NCBI RefSeq assembly: GCF_003043945.1
Contig: NZ_PYXG01000001.1
Location: 1,352,501 to 1,416,500 of the forward strand
Length of the DNA: 64,000 nt
Direction: 5' to 3'
Source of the DNA: Prevotella sp. oral taxon 376
GTDB lineage: Bacteria > Bacteroidota > Bacteroidia > Bacteroidales > Bacteroidaceae
Translations under genes and position numbers: made by a program
The notes under the pieces: model-generated
What the model was told of the DNA's origin: nothing
The model's database searches: none
Seen by the model: only the letters and a program-made list of their open reading frames with translations
Part shown: piece after piece, positions 35,055-44,309 of the stretch
How the letters are laid out: each line of letters begins with the position of its first letter
Numbering within the stretch: position 1 is the first letter of the stretch

Positions 35055-36845
35055 ATGAAAGAAGAGATTTATCGCCGGCTCGAGGCCTTGCGCGAGGTGA
35101 TGAGAGTGGAGAAGCTCGATGCCTTCATCTTTCCCGGCACCGATGCTCACCAGAGTGAATATGTGGCCGACCACTGGAAGGGCCGCGAGTGGATTTCGGG
35201 CTTCAACGGCAGTGCCGGGACAGCGGTGGTAACGATGCGAAGTGCCGCCCTGTGGACCGACTCCCGCTATTTCCTCGCGGCCGAGGAGCAGTTGGCGGGC
35301 ACGGAGTTCCGGCTGATGAGGCTGAAGATGGAGGGCACGCCTTCGATAGCGGAATGGCTGGGAGAGCAACTCGCCGATGTCAACGGAGCCATCGTGGGCT
35401 TGGACGGGAGCGTGAATTCCTACGCGGCGGTGCAGAGGCTGACCGCAGACCTTCGTGCCCGGGGCGGCATCAACCTCCGCGTGAACTTCGATCCGCTGGC
35501 ACGGATATGGCCCGACCGACCGCCGATACCCCGCGACGAGGTGGAGCCGCAGCCGCTGGAGTATGCCGGCGAGACCACGGGGAGCAAGCTCGCACGCATT
35601 CGCCGGGAACTTCGCGAGGCCCATTGCGACGGCATGCTGCTGTCGGCGCTCGACGACATAGCCTGGACGCTCAACCTCCGGGGCACGGATGTGCACTGCG
35701 TGCCGGTGTTCGTGGCCTGGCTGCTCATTGCCTCCGACAAGGCCACCCTCTATATTAATAAGGAGAAAGTGCCGGCGGAGGTGGCTCGCCATCTTGCCTC
35801 GGAGGGTGTCGCCCTCGACGAATACGAGCATGTAGGGCAGGGACTGGAAGACTATTTCGAGTACAACATCCTGATGGATCCCGACGAGACGAGCGCCCTG
35901 CTGCCGCGGTTCGTGCCCGCGCGGACGCGAATCGTGTTCTCGGAATCTCCCGTCCCGCGCCTGAAGGCGGTGAAGAACGCTGCCGAGATAGCGGGGTTCC
36001 GCCGGGCCATGACCCGCGACGGAGTGGCCATGGTGAAGTTTCTGCGCTGGCTCAGGCCCGTCGTGGCCGTCGGCGGAGAGACCGAGCGGAGCGTCGACGG
36101 CAAGCTCACGGAGCTGCGGAGCGGCCAGCCCCTCTTCCGGGGAGCCAGCTTCGACACGATTGCGGCTTATCAGGAGCATGGCGCCATCGTGCACTACGAG
36201 GCCACGGCGACATCCGACAAGCCGCTGAAGGCCGAGGGACTGCTCCTCTTGGACAGCGGCGCGCAGTATCAGGACGGCACCACCGATATTACCCGTACCA
36301 TTGCCCTCGGTCCCGTGAGCGATGAACAGCGGCATGTCTACACGCTCGTGCTGAAAGGATTCCTCCGTTTACAGGCTCTCCACTTTCCCGACGGGGCTTG
36401 CGGCACGCAGCTCGACGCCGTGGCGCGGGCGCCGATGTGGAGGGAGGGCTATAATTTCCTGCACGGCACGGGGCACGGCGTGGGCTCCTATCTGAGTGTC
36501 CACGAGGGGCCTCACCAGATACGCATGGAGTATGTGGCGGCACCCCTGCGGGCAGGCATGACCGTTACCGACGAGCCGGGCATCTATCTGGCCGACCGTT
36601 TCGGGGTGCGCATCGAGAACACCCTACTGACGAGGGAGGCCGTGAAGGGCGAGTTCGGCACCTTCCTTGAGTTTGAACCGCTGACGCTTTGTCCCATCGA
36701 CCTGGCACCCGTCGACCTCTCGATGCTCACCGAAGAGGAAAGAGAATGGCTGAACGAGTATCACAGACTAGTCTTCGACCGCCTCTCCCCGTATCTTGAC
36801 GAGGAGGAAAAGGCATGGCTGGCAGGAGCCACCAAAGCACTTTGA
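35055..36845 (+). CDS. Aminopeptidase P family (M24) Xaa-Pro aminopeptidase
   Basis: 596 residues, the three-domain form of aminopeptidase P: two creatinase-like N-terminal domains (about 5-130 and 175-310) and the pita-bread M24 catalytic domain. The dimetal ligands are all present: Asp400, Asp411, His474 (HGTGHGVG), Glu507 (TDEPGIY) and Glu521 (RIENT). It removes N-terminal residues that precede proline. There is no signal peptide, so it is cytosolic. Monocistronic by its promoter and the hairpins downstream. Very GC-rich, with a 437-residue antisense shadow frame. Confidence 0.95.
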   Translation: MKEEIYRRLEALREVMRVEKLDAFIFPGTDAHQSEYVADHWKGREWISGFNGSAGTAVVTMRSAALWTDSRYFLAAEEQLAGTEFRLMRLKMEGTPSIAEWLGEQLADVNGAIVGLDGSVNSYAAVQRLTADLRARGGINLRVNFDPLARIWPDRPPIPRDEVEPQPLEYAGETTGSKLARIRRELREAHCDGMLLSALDDIAWTLNLRGTDVHCVPVFVAWLLIASDKATLYINKEKVPAEVARHLASEGVALDEYEHVGQGLEDYFEYNILMDPDETSALLPRFVPARTRIVFSESPVPRLKAVKNAAEIAGFRRAMTRDGVAMVKFLRWLRPVVAVGGETERSVDGKLTELRSGQPLFRGASFDTIAAYQEHGAIVHYEATATSDKPLKAEGLLLLDSGAQYQDGTTDITRTIALGPVSDEQRHVYTLVLKGFLRLQALHFPDGACGTQLDAVARAPMWREGYNFLHGTGHGVGSYLSVHEGPHQIRMEYVAAPLRAGMTVTDEPGIYLADRFGVRIENTLLTREAVKGEFGTFLEFEPLTLCPIDLAPVDLSMLTEEEREWLNEYHRLVFDRLSPYLDEEEKAWLAGATKAL

Positions 36846-36890
36846 GAGGACAGGCATCCTCGGCGAACACTTCTTTTTGTAAAAATAAAA

Positions 36891-36973
36891 TCCAAGAATC
36901 ACACTCTTGGAAAAAGCCCGAATCAGATTGGGAAATAGCCCTGAAAGATACTTATGAATACCTTTTTCAGGGC
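36891..36973 (+). terminator. Two hairpins downstream of the aminopeptidase P gene
   Basis: First hairpin TCCAAGA/TCTTGGA (36891-36911, 7-nt loop), second GCCCTGAAA/TTTCAGGGC (36938-36973, 18-nt loop). Neither has a clean T-run, so termination here is tentative. Confidence 0.4.
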
Positions 36974-36994
36974 AAACAGCAACCTTCGGCAGGG

Positions 36995-37104
36995 TAAAAG
37001 ACGGCTTTCTGCACGCCTGAGGACGGCTGAAAGGAGTGTCGGAAGCTGTTGGAAGCGGAGTAAAAAGCGGTTAAAAGCAAAGTAAAAGACGGCTAAAAGC
37101 TTTT
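36995..37104. repeat. Five degenerate tandem units of 22 bp
   Basis: Units start at 36995, 37017, 37039, 37061 and 37083, in exact 22-bp register, with a possible sixth decayed unit at 37105. The shared core is taaaagACGGCT(a/t)aaaag; units 1, 2 and 5 keep GACGGCT, unit 3 is the most diverged. It lies between convergent genes in a 501-bp gene-free interval. Its sequence is unrelated to the palindromic arrays elsewhere in the window, but the period is the same. Confidence 0.8.
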
Positions 37105-37173
37105 CGAAAAGTGCTCGCGAAATGGGTTTTGTGCGATAAGAGGCTGTAAATCAGATAATTGTGAATCTTTTAA

Positions 37174-37230
37174 AAATAAGCCTGTTTTTCAACCCGAAGT
37201 CGTGTCCGGACGCAAAACAGGCCTTATTTT
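37174..37230 (-). terminator. Terminator of the minus-strand TonB-receptor-like gene
   Basis: Long stem AATAAG(c)CTGTTTT / AAAACAGGCCTTATT with a roughly 25-nt loop; read on the minus strand it is followed by TTTTTA. About 115 bp past the receptor stop. Confidence 0.65.
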
Positions 37231-37346
37231 AGAGTACTTTGTAAAATAAATTCCTTTTGTAAATATATGGGAGAACGAGACCGGGGTTCATTACCGCTAT
37301 ACTGCACGGCAATGGCTTGCCGCGCCCATCCCGATTCGCGAGACTG

Positions 37347-39869
37347 CTACTGTTCCTCTCGCTTCAGGTCGTCGTTATTAATTCCGCGGGTTACCCTGCG
37401 CGTCTTCGACAGTCCGAGGTTGCCGAGGCGATAGCTCACGCTGATGCCAAAGACCTGTCGGCTGTATCGCTGATGGTTCACATTGCGGAAGTTTGTCCCC
37501 TCGGTAACAATGTCTCGCCTAACCCACTTGCGGAAAGGGTCGGTCGTGCCGATGCCTATAGTCAGCCTTTTCTCTTTCAGGAATCCCCGGGAAAGCGAGA
37601 AGCTGTGGCTCCAGAAGCTGTTGGAGCTGCCTTGGAGCGTGATGTTGCGCGTGTTGGCTCCAATCCTTGCGGAGAACGAGATATCGGCCGGCAACCGTCC
37701 GGAGAGGTTGAGATACTCACTTGCCATCCATCCATTGTTGCGCAGCCGGTGTGCGGGGTCTTCAATATCGAGGTAGGCCACGCTGCCGTTGAGCGTGCAG
37801 CTTAGTTTCGGCAGGATGTTCCAGCGCAGGTAATAGTTGAATGCCGTGCGCTGCGTGTGTCCTATGTTCTGGAAGGTGGAATACATGGCACCGGGCGAGG
37901 CGAAGTGCTTCCGGTCATCGAAATACTCCCCGCCGCTGCCCACGGTGTGGCTCACGCGCTCAATGCCGTCGTTGAGGAAGGTGTAGGACAGCGACAGGTT
38001 GAGGTTGAGCTTGCGGGTGAACTTGCCGAAGGTGGCGGTCAGTGATTGGCTCCGCTCGGCCTCCAGGTTGCTGTTTCCCTGGCTGATGTTCTGCGGATTG
38101 ATGTCGTTGAAGTAGGGGTTGAGGTAATAGATGCTCGGCCGGGAGAGGCGCATGCCGTACTCCAGCCTTAACGTTTCGGTCTTTCCGAGCGTGAAACTGA
38201 GCTTCAGCGAGGGTACGAGGTTGGCGTAATGGCCGTCGTAGTTGGCCTCGGAGCCGATGGCTCCCGCCAGGTATTCTATGCTCTGATAGGTGTATTCATA
38301 GCGCAGCCCGGGCATGACGGAGAACACCTTGCCTCGGAAAACATAGCTTAGGTAGGCGCCGAAGATGTCGTTGCGATTCTTATAGTGGCTGCTGCGTGAG
38401 GCATTGAGCACATAGTTGCCAGTCATAGCCTTGGCATCGAACACATCGTTGGTGCTCTCGTTGTTGCGTAGGATATACTTCATGCCTGCTTCAAAGGTCT
38501 GTCGGCTGCCGACGGGCGTGGTGAAGTCGTATTGGAGGGTGTGCTCTGTGTTGCGATTATGGCTGTTGGTGCGGTTGTCGTAGAGCCGCATCTCCTCTGT
38601 GATATCCTGCGGGGTGTTGTTCACGAGGTCGCTGTAGAGCGTGGTGGCCCTGTCGTGCGACGGCGAGGTGTAGAGCTGATAGGACAGCGTATGCACGCGC
38701 TGCTTGTTCCTGCGGCTCGTGCGCTGATAGTCAAGGCCCAGGGTGCCGTTGACGACAGAGTTCTTGGGGGTGGAGTTTCTTGTGTATGAATAGGCCGCCA
38801 TCGAGCGGTCGGCGTTGAGCATCTCGGTCGTTCCCCATGAGGGCATGTGCCGCTGGACGGCCATTCCGGACAAGGAAAGAGTAACGAGGCGGAGCGTGTC
38901 GATCTCGTAACTGGCGTTGATGTTGGCGAACTCCGTGCGGTCTTTCAGTTTCTGAGCGTTGGTGCTGTTGAGCCATTTCTGCTGCTCCGACCCGTAGTTC
39001 TCACGCAGGGTGTTGTCTTCTCCTGTGGGGTTCGTGATGCGGTTATACGATAGCGAGCCGTCGAGGGCGAACCTTCCTATCTTGGTGGTAGAGTATGCGT
39101 GGGCATTGTATCCCAGCGTATTGAGCGCCGCGCCGATAGTGGTGAGATGCCCCTCGTACTTTGGCTGCATCACGATGTTGATGATTCCGCCGATGCCCTC
39201 GGCGTCGTATTTCGCCCCGGGAGTGGTTATCACCTCAATGTTCTTTACGAGATGGGCCGGAAGACTGCGCAAAACCTCTCTTGGATTGCGGGTGACGGAC
39301 GACCTCCGGCCGTTCTGCAGGATGAGAAACTTCGTCGTTCCGCTCATCTTGATGTTGCCGTCGGCGTCGACATCCACGAGCGGCACCTTGCGCAAAATCT
39401 CGGAAATGTTGGAAATCCTGGCGTCGGGGTCGGCGGTAACATCATACGAGAGCTTGTCTACATCCATCTTCACGAGAGGCTTCTGGGCCACGATGTTCAC
39501 GCCGCTAAGCGTCTTCACATCATCGAAGAGCTCTATGGTATCCACCTTCTTCTCGCTCTCGCCACCCTCAAGGCTGAATGTCAGCGGGTCGGCTTTCTTC
39601 CCCAGGTACGACGCCATGAGTGTATAGCTGCCCTTCACGGCGGGGATGCTCACCGAGAAACTCCCGTCCTTGCCGGTTATACACTTAGCGATTGCCTTGC
39701 CGATATCCGAGCCGGCCATGATGCTGACGGTTACAAACTCTTCCCCCTCGCCGCTTTCTCCGCTCACCACGATTCCTGTAATCTTGCATGCGGGAGGTGT
39801 TGTCTGGGCCTCCGCGAAACCGAATGGCAACAATATGATAAGAATCAAAGTCGCAAAAAATTGTTTCAT
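37347..39869 (-). CDS. TonB-dependent receptor-like outer-membrane barrel protein (OMP_b-brl_3 type)
   Basis: 840 residues. The signal peptide is MKQFFATLILIILLPFGFAE. A carboxypeptidase-regulatory-like domain (about 28-110, CKITGIVVSGESGEGEEFV) is followed by a plug (about 125-215, GTTKFLILQNGRRSSVTRNP, VKNIEVITTPGAKYDAEGIG) and a barrel of the outer-membrane beta-barrel family 3. The start at 39869 is chosen for the signal peptide; 39917 adds a charged leader. It stands alone, without SusD, sigma or FecR. Ligand unknown. A -7 box on the minus strand at 40021-40029 gives a leader of about 150 nt. Confidence 0.9.
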   Translation of the reverse strand: MKQFFATLILIILLPFGFAEAQTTPPACKITGIVVSGESGEGEEFVTVSIMAGSDIGKAIAKCITGKDGSFSVSIPAVKGSYTLMASYLGKKADPLTFSLEGGESEKKVDTIELFDDVKTLSGVNIVAQKPLVKMDVDKLSYDVTADPDARISNISEILRKVPLVDVDADGNIKMSGTTKFLILQNGRRSSVTRNPREVLRSLPAHLVKNIEVITTPGAKYDAEGIGGIINIVMQPKYEGHLTTIGAALNTLGYNAHAYSTTKIGRFALDGSLSYNRITNPTGEDNTLRENYGSEQQKWLNSTNAQKLKDRTEFANINASYEIDTLRLVTLSLSGMAVQRHMPSWGTTEMLNADRSMAAYSYTRNSTPKNSVVNGTLGLDYQRTSRRNKQRVHTLSYQLYTSPSHDRATTLYSDLVNNTPQDITEEMRLYDNRTNSHNRNTEHTLQYDFTTPVGSRQTFEAGMKYILRNNESTNDVFDAKAMTGNYVLNASRSSHYKNRNDIFGAYLSYVFRGKVFSVMPGLRYEYTYQSIEYLAGAIGSEANYDGHYANLVPSLKLSFTLGKTETLRLEYGMRLSRPSIYYLNPYFNDINPQNISQGNSNLEAERSQSLTATFGKFTRKLNLNLSLSYTFLNDGIERVSHTVGSGGEYFDDRKHFASPGAMYSTFQNIGHTQRTAFNYYLRWNILPKLSCTLNGSVAYLDIEDPAHRLRNNGWMASEYLNLSGRLPADISFSARIGANTRNITLQGSSNSFWSHSFSLSRGFLKEKRLTIGIGTTDPFRKWVRRDIVTEGTNFRNVNHQRYSRQVFGISVSYRLGNLGLSKTRRVTRGINNDDLKREEQ

Positions 39870-40020
39870 GGCCTCTTGAATATTTATGAGGGGGCGTGAG
39901 CGAGAGCGTCGTCCCACGCCCCCCGACGGTCTTATATTGATAATCTCTACCCTGAGTGCATCGACGGCAGCGGCAAATCAACTTGCGTGTGTGGTATAAC
40001 CTGCCACCAACCCTTACTCC

Positions 40021-40029
40021 GCAAATATA
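40021..40029 (-). promoter_or_regulatory. -7 box of the barrel-protein gene
   Basis: TATATTTGC on the minus strand; no clear -33 box. Confidence 0.5.
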
Positions 40030-40134
40030 CGATAAATTATTAATACTGCAAGCCGAAATGACTTTTTTTGTTATTTTTTTCGTATATTTGCCCAAAAAAT
40101 AGAAGTTAATCTTTTACCATAAAGAGGGCGGAAG

Positions 40135-40561
40135 TTGAGGACTGACTATTACATCAACCCGTTGCCTGAGGCCGTTCCACAAGTCAGTGGCGGCACGGGC
40201 ACGGCCGGGGACGCCGACTTAAGGCATACCTGGACGGAGTACTGCGGCAACTTCGTCTACGAGAACGACACCCTGCGGCAGACGCTCATAGAGGGAGGAT
40301 ATATCTCGTATGCGTATCCACAAGCGTCAAATCCGGCAAACCAAGCGACGGATATCTCCCAACTCACGCCGACCTATCACTTCTATGTGCGGGATCATCT
40401 GGGCAACAACCGGTTGGTAGTGAACGAGAACGGAACGATTGAGCAGGTGAGCCACTACTATCCCTTCGGCGGGCTGATGGGCGAGAGCCGGGATATTGCA
40501 CCCAAGGTACGACGGAAAGAAGTTTTACCATCAGAATAGTCTCCTTATACTTGTCGGTTGA
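40135..40561 (+). pseudogene. Rhs/YD-repeat core remnant with frameshift
   Basis: The frame from 40135 reads EYCGNFVYENDTLRQTLIEG, then PTYHFYVRDHLGNNRLVVNE and HYYPFGGLMGES, the RHS repeat-associated core of Bacteroidota Rhs-like proteins. It is truncated at both ends: the first in-frame codon is TTG after a stop at 40120, and no signal peptide or long repeat region precedes it. Near 40505 the frame shifts; the neighbouring frame continues RYDGKKFYHQNS, the expected next motif, then stops at 40561. It is therefore a decayed 3' fragment of a once large cell-surface or toxin-delivery gene. Confidence 0.8.
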
Positions 40562-40608
40562 CTCTTTGTATATTTTTCTTCATTTTAAATTAAAAAATGA
40601 ATGGAAAA

Positions 40609-40640
40609 GTTGGAAGTTTCAGAAATAAGATGTAACTTTG
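40609..40640 (+). promoter_or_regulatory. Promoter of rpsU
   Basis: GTTG (40609-40612), 20 bp, TAACTTTG (40633-40640), 68 bp before rpsU. Confidence 0.55.
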
Positions 40641-40708
40641 CATCCGCAATTATGGCACCCTGTGCCGAAAAGCATAAGTTTAACAGGTAAAATATTAAAA
40701 AGCAAAAC

Positions 40709-40900
40709 ATGATTATTGTACCAGTAAAGGATGGTGAGAACATCGAAAGAGCTCTCAAGAAGTTCAAGAGAAAATTCGAAAAGACAGGTGTTGTTAAGGA
40801 GCTGCGTGCTCGTCAGCAGTATGACAAGCCTTCTGTTTTGAAGCGTCTCAAGATGGAACACGCCATCTATGTACAGAAGCTGCGTCAGGAGGAGGAATAA
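40709..40900 (+). CDS. rpsU: 30S ribosomal protein S21
   Basis: 63 residues, the family's usual length, with MIIVPVKDGENIERALKKFK at the start and a basic helical body (RKFEKTGVVKELRARQQYDK). S21 sits on the small-subunit platform near the 16S 3' end and is needed for initiation on some messages. It opens the conserved rpsU, xer, hpf, tRNA-tuf block. Confidence 0.96.
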   Translation: MIIVPVKDGENIERALKKFKRKFEKTGVVKELRARQQYDKPSVLKRLKMEHAIYVQKLRQEEE

Positions 40901-40915
40901 AAACTTCCCCGAAAA

Positions 40916-40947
40916 TTTGGTAGTTTGAATTAAATTCCGTATATTCG
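40916..40947 (+). promoter_or_regulatory. Candidate promoter of the Xer recombinase gene
   Basis: TTTG (40916-40919), 20 bp, TATATTCG (40940-40947); one mismatch to TAnnTTTG. Confidence 0.45.
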
Positions 40948-40984
40948 TTGCCGAAAGTACATCGTAAAGTAAGCAGCGCCGGAT

Positions 40985-41860
40985 ATGATAGAAGAATTTT
41001 TGAACTACTTGCAGTTTGAGAAGAATCGCTCGCAGCTGACAGTAAAAAGTTACGCCGATGATCTGGGAAGCTTTGAGGCGTACTTCAGGAATTTGAATAA
41101 TCAGCTCTCTTGGGAGTCGGTAGACTCAGATATTATCCGTGATTGGATGGAGAGTATGATGGATAAAGGAAACAATGCTACTTCAATCAATAGGAGATTG
41201 AGTGCTTTGCGTTCCCTTTTCCGTTTTGCCCTTGCTCATAAGATGATAGAGGCGGATCCGTCGCGGATGGTGAAAGGCCCGAAAAGAGGAAGACCCTTAC
41301 CGCAGTTTCTCAAGGAAGCGGAAATCGATCGACTGGTCGATCAGGAGTGGGGAGATACATATAAAGATGTTCGCGCGAGAACCCTTGTATTGACTTTCTA
41401 TTCTATAGGGATTCGTCTTGCGGAGCTAATTGGATTGGACGACGATGCGATAGACTTTGCTAATCACCAGGTTAAAGTGATCGGAAAACGCAATAAAGAG
41501 CGCATCATTCCTTTTGGGATGGAACTTGAGAAAGCCTTGCTTGAATATATCAAGCTTCGTAACTGTGCGGTAGAACGACATTCCGGGGCCCTATTCCTTA
41601 CGGAGAAGGGTGAGCGAATGAATCGTAATCAAGTGAGATACGAGGTGAGAAAGAATCTTTCACGGGTGTGCACCCTTAAGGAGCGTACGCCGCATGTGCT
41701 CCGCCATACTTTTGCGACTGCTATGCTGAACCACGATGCCGAGCTTGAGAGTGTGAAGAAGCTGCTTGGGCATGAAAGTCTGTCGACTACGGAGATTTAT
41801 ACTCACACGACATTCGAGCAGCTCAAGAAAGTTTATAAGAATGCCCATCCGCGGGCTTAA
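40985..41860 (+). CDS. Tyrosine recombinase of the XerC/XerD type
   Basis: 291 residues, the size of chromosomal Xer proteins. An N-terminal SAM-like DNA-binding domain (about 1-90, FLNYLQFEKNRSQLTVKSYA) is followed by the catalytic domain with Arg144 (IGIRLAEL), His237 and Arg240 (HVLRHTF), His263 (LLGHESL) and nucleophile Tyr272 (EIYTHT). Xer pairs resolve chromosome dimers at dif. The gene lies 84 bp after rpsU and 29 bp before hpf. Whether it is XerC, XerD or a paralogue cannot be settled from this window. No dif-like site is recognised nearby. Confidence 0.92.
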   Translation: MIEEFLNYLQFEKNRSQLTVKSYADDLGSFEAYFRNLNNQLSWESVDSDIIRDWMESMMDKGNNATSINRRLSALRSLFRFALAHKMIEADPSRMVKGPKRGRPLPQFLKEAEIDRLVDQEWGDTYKDVRARTLVLTFYSIGIRLAELIGLDDDAIDFANHQVKVIGKRNKERIIPFGMELEKALLEYIKLRNCAVERHSGALFLTEKGERMNRNQVRYEVRKNLSRVCTLKERTPHVLRHTFATAMLNHDAELESVKKLLGHESLSTTEIYTHTTFEQLKKVYKNAHPRA

Positions 41861-41889
41861 CCTTAGTTTTTAAAGAATAGGAGGTAACT

Positions 41890-42189
41890 ATGGAAATTAA
41901 GATGAAGTCGATCCATTTCGACGCTACCGAGAGTTTACAGGCGTTTATTGAGAAGAAAGTCGCCAAGTTGGAAAAATCTTATGAAGATGTACAGAAAGCG
42001 GAGGTGCAGCTAAAGGTGGTAAAACCTGCTACGGTATTGAACAAACAGGCCAGTATCGAGGTTACTGTTCCAGGCTCGAAACTTTATGTGGAAAAGATTT
42101 GCGATACATTTGAGGAGAGTGTGGATCAGTGCGTGGATTCAATGAAGGTCCAGCTTACCAAATTCAAGGAAAAAATGCGTAACCGCTAA
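41890..42189 (+). CDS. hpf: Ribosome hibernation-promoting factor, short form
   Basis: 99 residues with the HPF/RaiA fold: MEIKMKSIHFDATESLQAFI, a helix KKVAKLEKSYEDVQKAEVQL and strand KPATVLNKQASIEV. It lacks the C-terminal dimerisation extension of long HPF. The protein binds the decoding centre of inactive ribosomes. A strong Shine-Dalgarno (AGGAGGT) precedes the start. Confidence 0.93.
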   Translation: MEIKMKSIHFDATESLQAFIEKKVAKLEKSYEDVQKAEVQLKVVKPATVLNKQASIEVTVPGSKLYVEKICDTFEESVDQCVDSMKVQLTKFKEKMRNR

Positions 42190-42206
42190 AAAAAACCGAA
42201 AAAAGT

Positions 42207-42237
42207 TTTGGAAATTAGAAAATAAGTCGTATCTTTG
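42207..42237 (+). promoter_or_regulatory. Promoter of the tRNA-tuf operon
   Basis: TTTG (42207-42210), 19 bp, TATCTTTG (42230-42237), a perfect match to the Bacteroidota consensus, about 55 bp before the first tRNA. Confidence 0.75.
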
Positions 42238-42291
42238 CAGCCGTTTTACAACATGTCCGAAATACAAGTCGCTCAGCGGCTGCAAAGAACT

Positions 42292-42365
42292 GCCTCTTTA
42301 GCTCAGTTGGCCAGAGCACGTGATTTGTAATCTCGGGGTCGTTGGTTCGAATCCGACAAGAGGCT
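42292..42365 (+). tRNA. tRNA-Thr (anticodon TGT)
   Basis: 74 nt; acceptor GCCTCTT/AAGAGGC, D-loop TAGCTCAGTTGG, anticodon TGT in GATTTGTAATC, T-arm GGTTCGAATCC. The 3' CCA is not encoded. Confidence 0.96.
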
Positions 42366-42398
42366 CAGGATATTCGGAAGCGATGAGTTGTTAAACAA

Positions 42399-42480
42399 GG
42401 GTGGTTACCAGAGTGGCCAAATGGGGCAGACTGTAAATCTGCTGGCGATGCCTTCGGTGGTTCGAATCCATCACCACCCA
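42399..42480 (+). tRNA. tRNA-Tyr (anticodon GTA)
   Basis: 82 nt; acceptor GGGTGGT/ACCACCC, anticodon GTA in GACTGTAAATC, long variable arm (GCGATGCCTTCG), T-arm GGTTCGAATCC. Confidence 0.96.
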
Positions 42481-42496
42481 CTTCAGTAGGAGTTTT

Positions 42497-42569
42497 GCGG
42501 AAATAGCTCAGTTGATAGAGCACTAGCCTTCCAAGCTGGGGGTCGCGGGTTTGAGTCCCGTTTTCCGCT
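42497..42569 (+). tRNA. tRNA-Gly (anticodon TCC)
   Basis: 73 nt; acceptor GCGGAAA/TTTCCGC, anticodon TCC in GCCTTCCAAGC, T-arm GGGTTTGAGTCCC. Confidence 0.96.
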
Positions 42570-42579
42570 CTAACGGCAT

Positions 42580-42651
<72 letters not shown>

Positions 42652-42745
42652 CTACTTCTTGTTCTATTTTATAGACTAGAAGAAAAACAAGATGAATTTG
42701 CAAGAGTTCGATTATTCGTTTATATAAATAATAAAATTAAAAGCT

Positions 42746-43942
42746 ATGGCTAAAGAAGAATTCGTACGTACGAAACCGCATGTAAACATCGGTACAATTG
42801 GTCATGTTGACCATGGTAAGACTACTCTTACAGCTGCCATCTCAAAGACTCTTCACGATAGAGGACTTGGTAGTGAGGATGTGAAGTCTTTTGATCAGAT
42901 TGATAACGCTCCCGAGGAGAAAGAGCGTGGTATTACCATCAACTCTTCCCATATTGAGTATGAAACCGCAAACCGCCACTATGCGCATGTAGATTGCCCA
43001 GGACACGCTGACTATGTGAAGAACATGGTAACGGGTGCTGCCCAGATGGACGGTGCTATCTTGGTAGTTGCTGCAACTGACGGTCCTATGCCACAGACCC
43101 GTGAGCATGTATTGCTCGCTCGTCAGGTAAATGTGCCTCGTCTGGTAGTATTCCTGAACAAGTGTGATATGGTTGACGATGAGGAGATGCTTGAGCTTGT
43201 TGAAATGGAAGTCCGTGAGATTCTTGAGCAGTATGGCTATGAAGAGGACACCCCAATCGTTCGTGGTTCTGCTCTCGGTGCTCTGAATGGAGTTGAGAAA
43301 TGGAGCGACAAGGTAATGGAATTGATGGATACGGTTGACACCTGGATTCAGGAGCCGACTCGTGAGATTGATAAGCCTTTCTTGATGCCTGTTGAAGATG
43401 TGTTCTCAATTACAGGTCGTGGTACCGTTGCTACAGGTCGTATTGAGACTGGTATCTGTAAGATCGGTGATGAGGTTCAGCTGCTCGGTCTTGGTGAGGA
43501 CAAGAAGTCGGTTATTACCGGTGTTGAGATGTTCCGTAAGACTCTTCCCACCGGTGAGGCTGGCGATAATGTAGGTCTGCTCCTTCGTGGTGTTGATAAG
43601 GATGAGATCAAGCGTGGTATGGTAGTTGTACACCCGGGAGCTATTACTCCTCATGATCACTTCAAGGCATCTATCTATGTATTGAAGAAAGAAGAGGGTG
43701 GTCGTCATACTCCGTTCGGAAATAAGTATCGTCCACAGTTCTACCTCCGCACAATGGACTGCACCGGTGAAATCAAATTGCCGGAAGGCGTTGAGATGGT
43801 TATGCCTGGTGATAATGTTGAGATTGAGGTAGAATTGATCTACAAGGTTGCTTTGAACGAGGGTCTGCGTTTTGCTATCCGAGAGGGTGGTCGTACCGTT
43901 GGCTCTGGCCAGATTACAGCAATCCTTGATGATGTCAAGTAA
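42746..43942 (+). CDS. tuf: Elongation factor Tu
   Basis: 398 residues. GTPase motifs: G1 GHVDHGKT near residues 19-26, switch [16 protein letters not shown]3 DCPGHADY, G4 NKCD; then beta-barrel domains 2 and 3 ([32 protein letters not shown]). EF-Tu delivers aminoacyl-tRNA to the ribosome. The order tRNA-Thr, Tyr, Gly, Thr then tuf is the same as in Escherichia coli, so this is an old arrangement. Codon use is strongly biased, as expected for high expression. Confidence 0.99.
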   Translation: MAKEEFVRTKPHVNIGTIGHVDHGKTTLTAAISKTLHDRGLGSEDVKSFDQIDNAPEEKERGITINSSHIEYETANRHYAHVDCPGHADYVKNMVTGAAQMDGAILVVAATDGPMPQTREHVLLARQVNVPRLVVFLNKCDMVDDEEMLELVEMEVREILEQYGYEEDTPIVRGSALGALNGVEKWSDKVMELMDTVDTWIQEPTREIDKPFLMPVEDVFSITGRGTVATGRIETGICKIGDEVQLLGLGEDKKSVITGVEMFRKTLPTGEAGDNVGLLLRGVDKDEIKRGMVVVHPGAITPHDHFKASIYVLKKEEGGRHTPFGNKYRPQFYLRTMDCTGEIKLPEGVEMVMPGDNVEIEVELIYKVALNEGLRFAIREGGRTVGSGQITAILDDVK

Positions 43943-44001
43943 TTGAAATCAATCAATAACTCTATAAAAACTTCTGTCGCTGCGGTGGTGGAAGTTTATT
44001 T

Positions 44002-44074
44002 ACGGGTTTAGCTCAGTTGGTAGAGCACTGGTCTCCAAAACCAGGTGTCGAGAGTTCGAATCTTTCAACCCGTG
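44002..44074 (+). tRNA. tRNA-Trp (anticodon CCA)
   Basis: 73 nt; acceptor ACGGGTT/AACCCGT, anticodon CCA in GTCTCCAAAAC, T-arm GAGTTCGAATC. It lies between tuf and secE. Confidence 0.96.
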
Positions 44075-44092
44075 CAAAAAACAAAGGACGGT

Positions 44093-44296
44093 ATGTTTAA
44101 GAAGATATTCAAGACAATAGTAGACAATATCAAGGCGAGTTACAATGAACTTGTTCACAAAACTACATGGCCAACCTACAAGCAACTGACTCACAGCGCA
44201 GTAGTTGTATTGTCCGCTTCCCTTGTCATTGCATTGATAGTGTTTGCTATGGACAGTGTGTTTAGGACTTTGATGACTGCGATCTATCCAAATTAA
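44093..44296 (+). CDS. secE: Preprotein translocase subunit SecE
   Basis: 67 residues, single-helix form: an amphipathic N-terminal helix with ELVHKTTWPTYKQL, then one membrane segment (about 38-58, AVVVLSASLVIALIVFAMD). SecE clamps SecY. The ATG at 44093 is chosen because the frame upstream runs through tRNA-Trp. It is followed by nusG after 13 bp, as in most bacteria. Confidence 0.95.
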   Translation: MFKKIFKTIVDNIKASYNELVHKTTWPTYKQLTHSAVVVLSASLVIALIVFAMDSVFRTLMTAIYPN

Positions 44297-44309
44297 TAAT
44301 AAGGAAAAG

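Noticed and set aside
35022-36335. 437-codon minus-strand open frame
   Set aside because: Antisense to the aminopeptidase P gene with intact metal ligands.
40067-40091. TTTG and TATATTTG on the plus strand before the Rhs remnant
   Set aside because: The spacing is only 12 bp, too short for the Bacteroidota promoter, and the downstream frame is a remnant.
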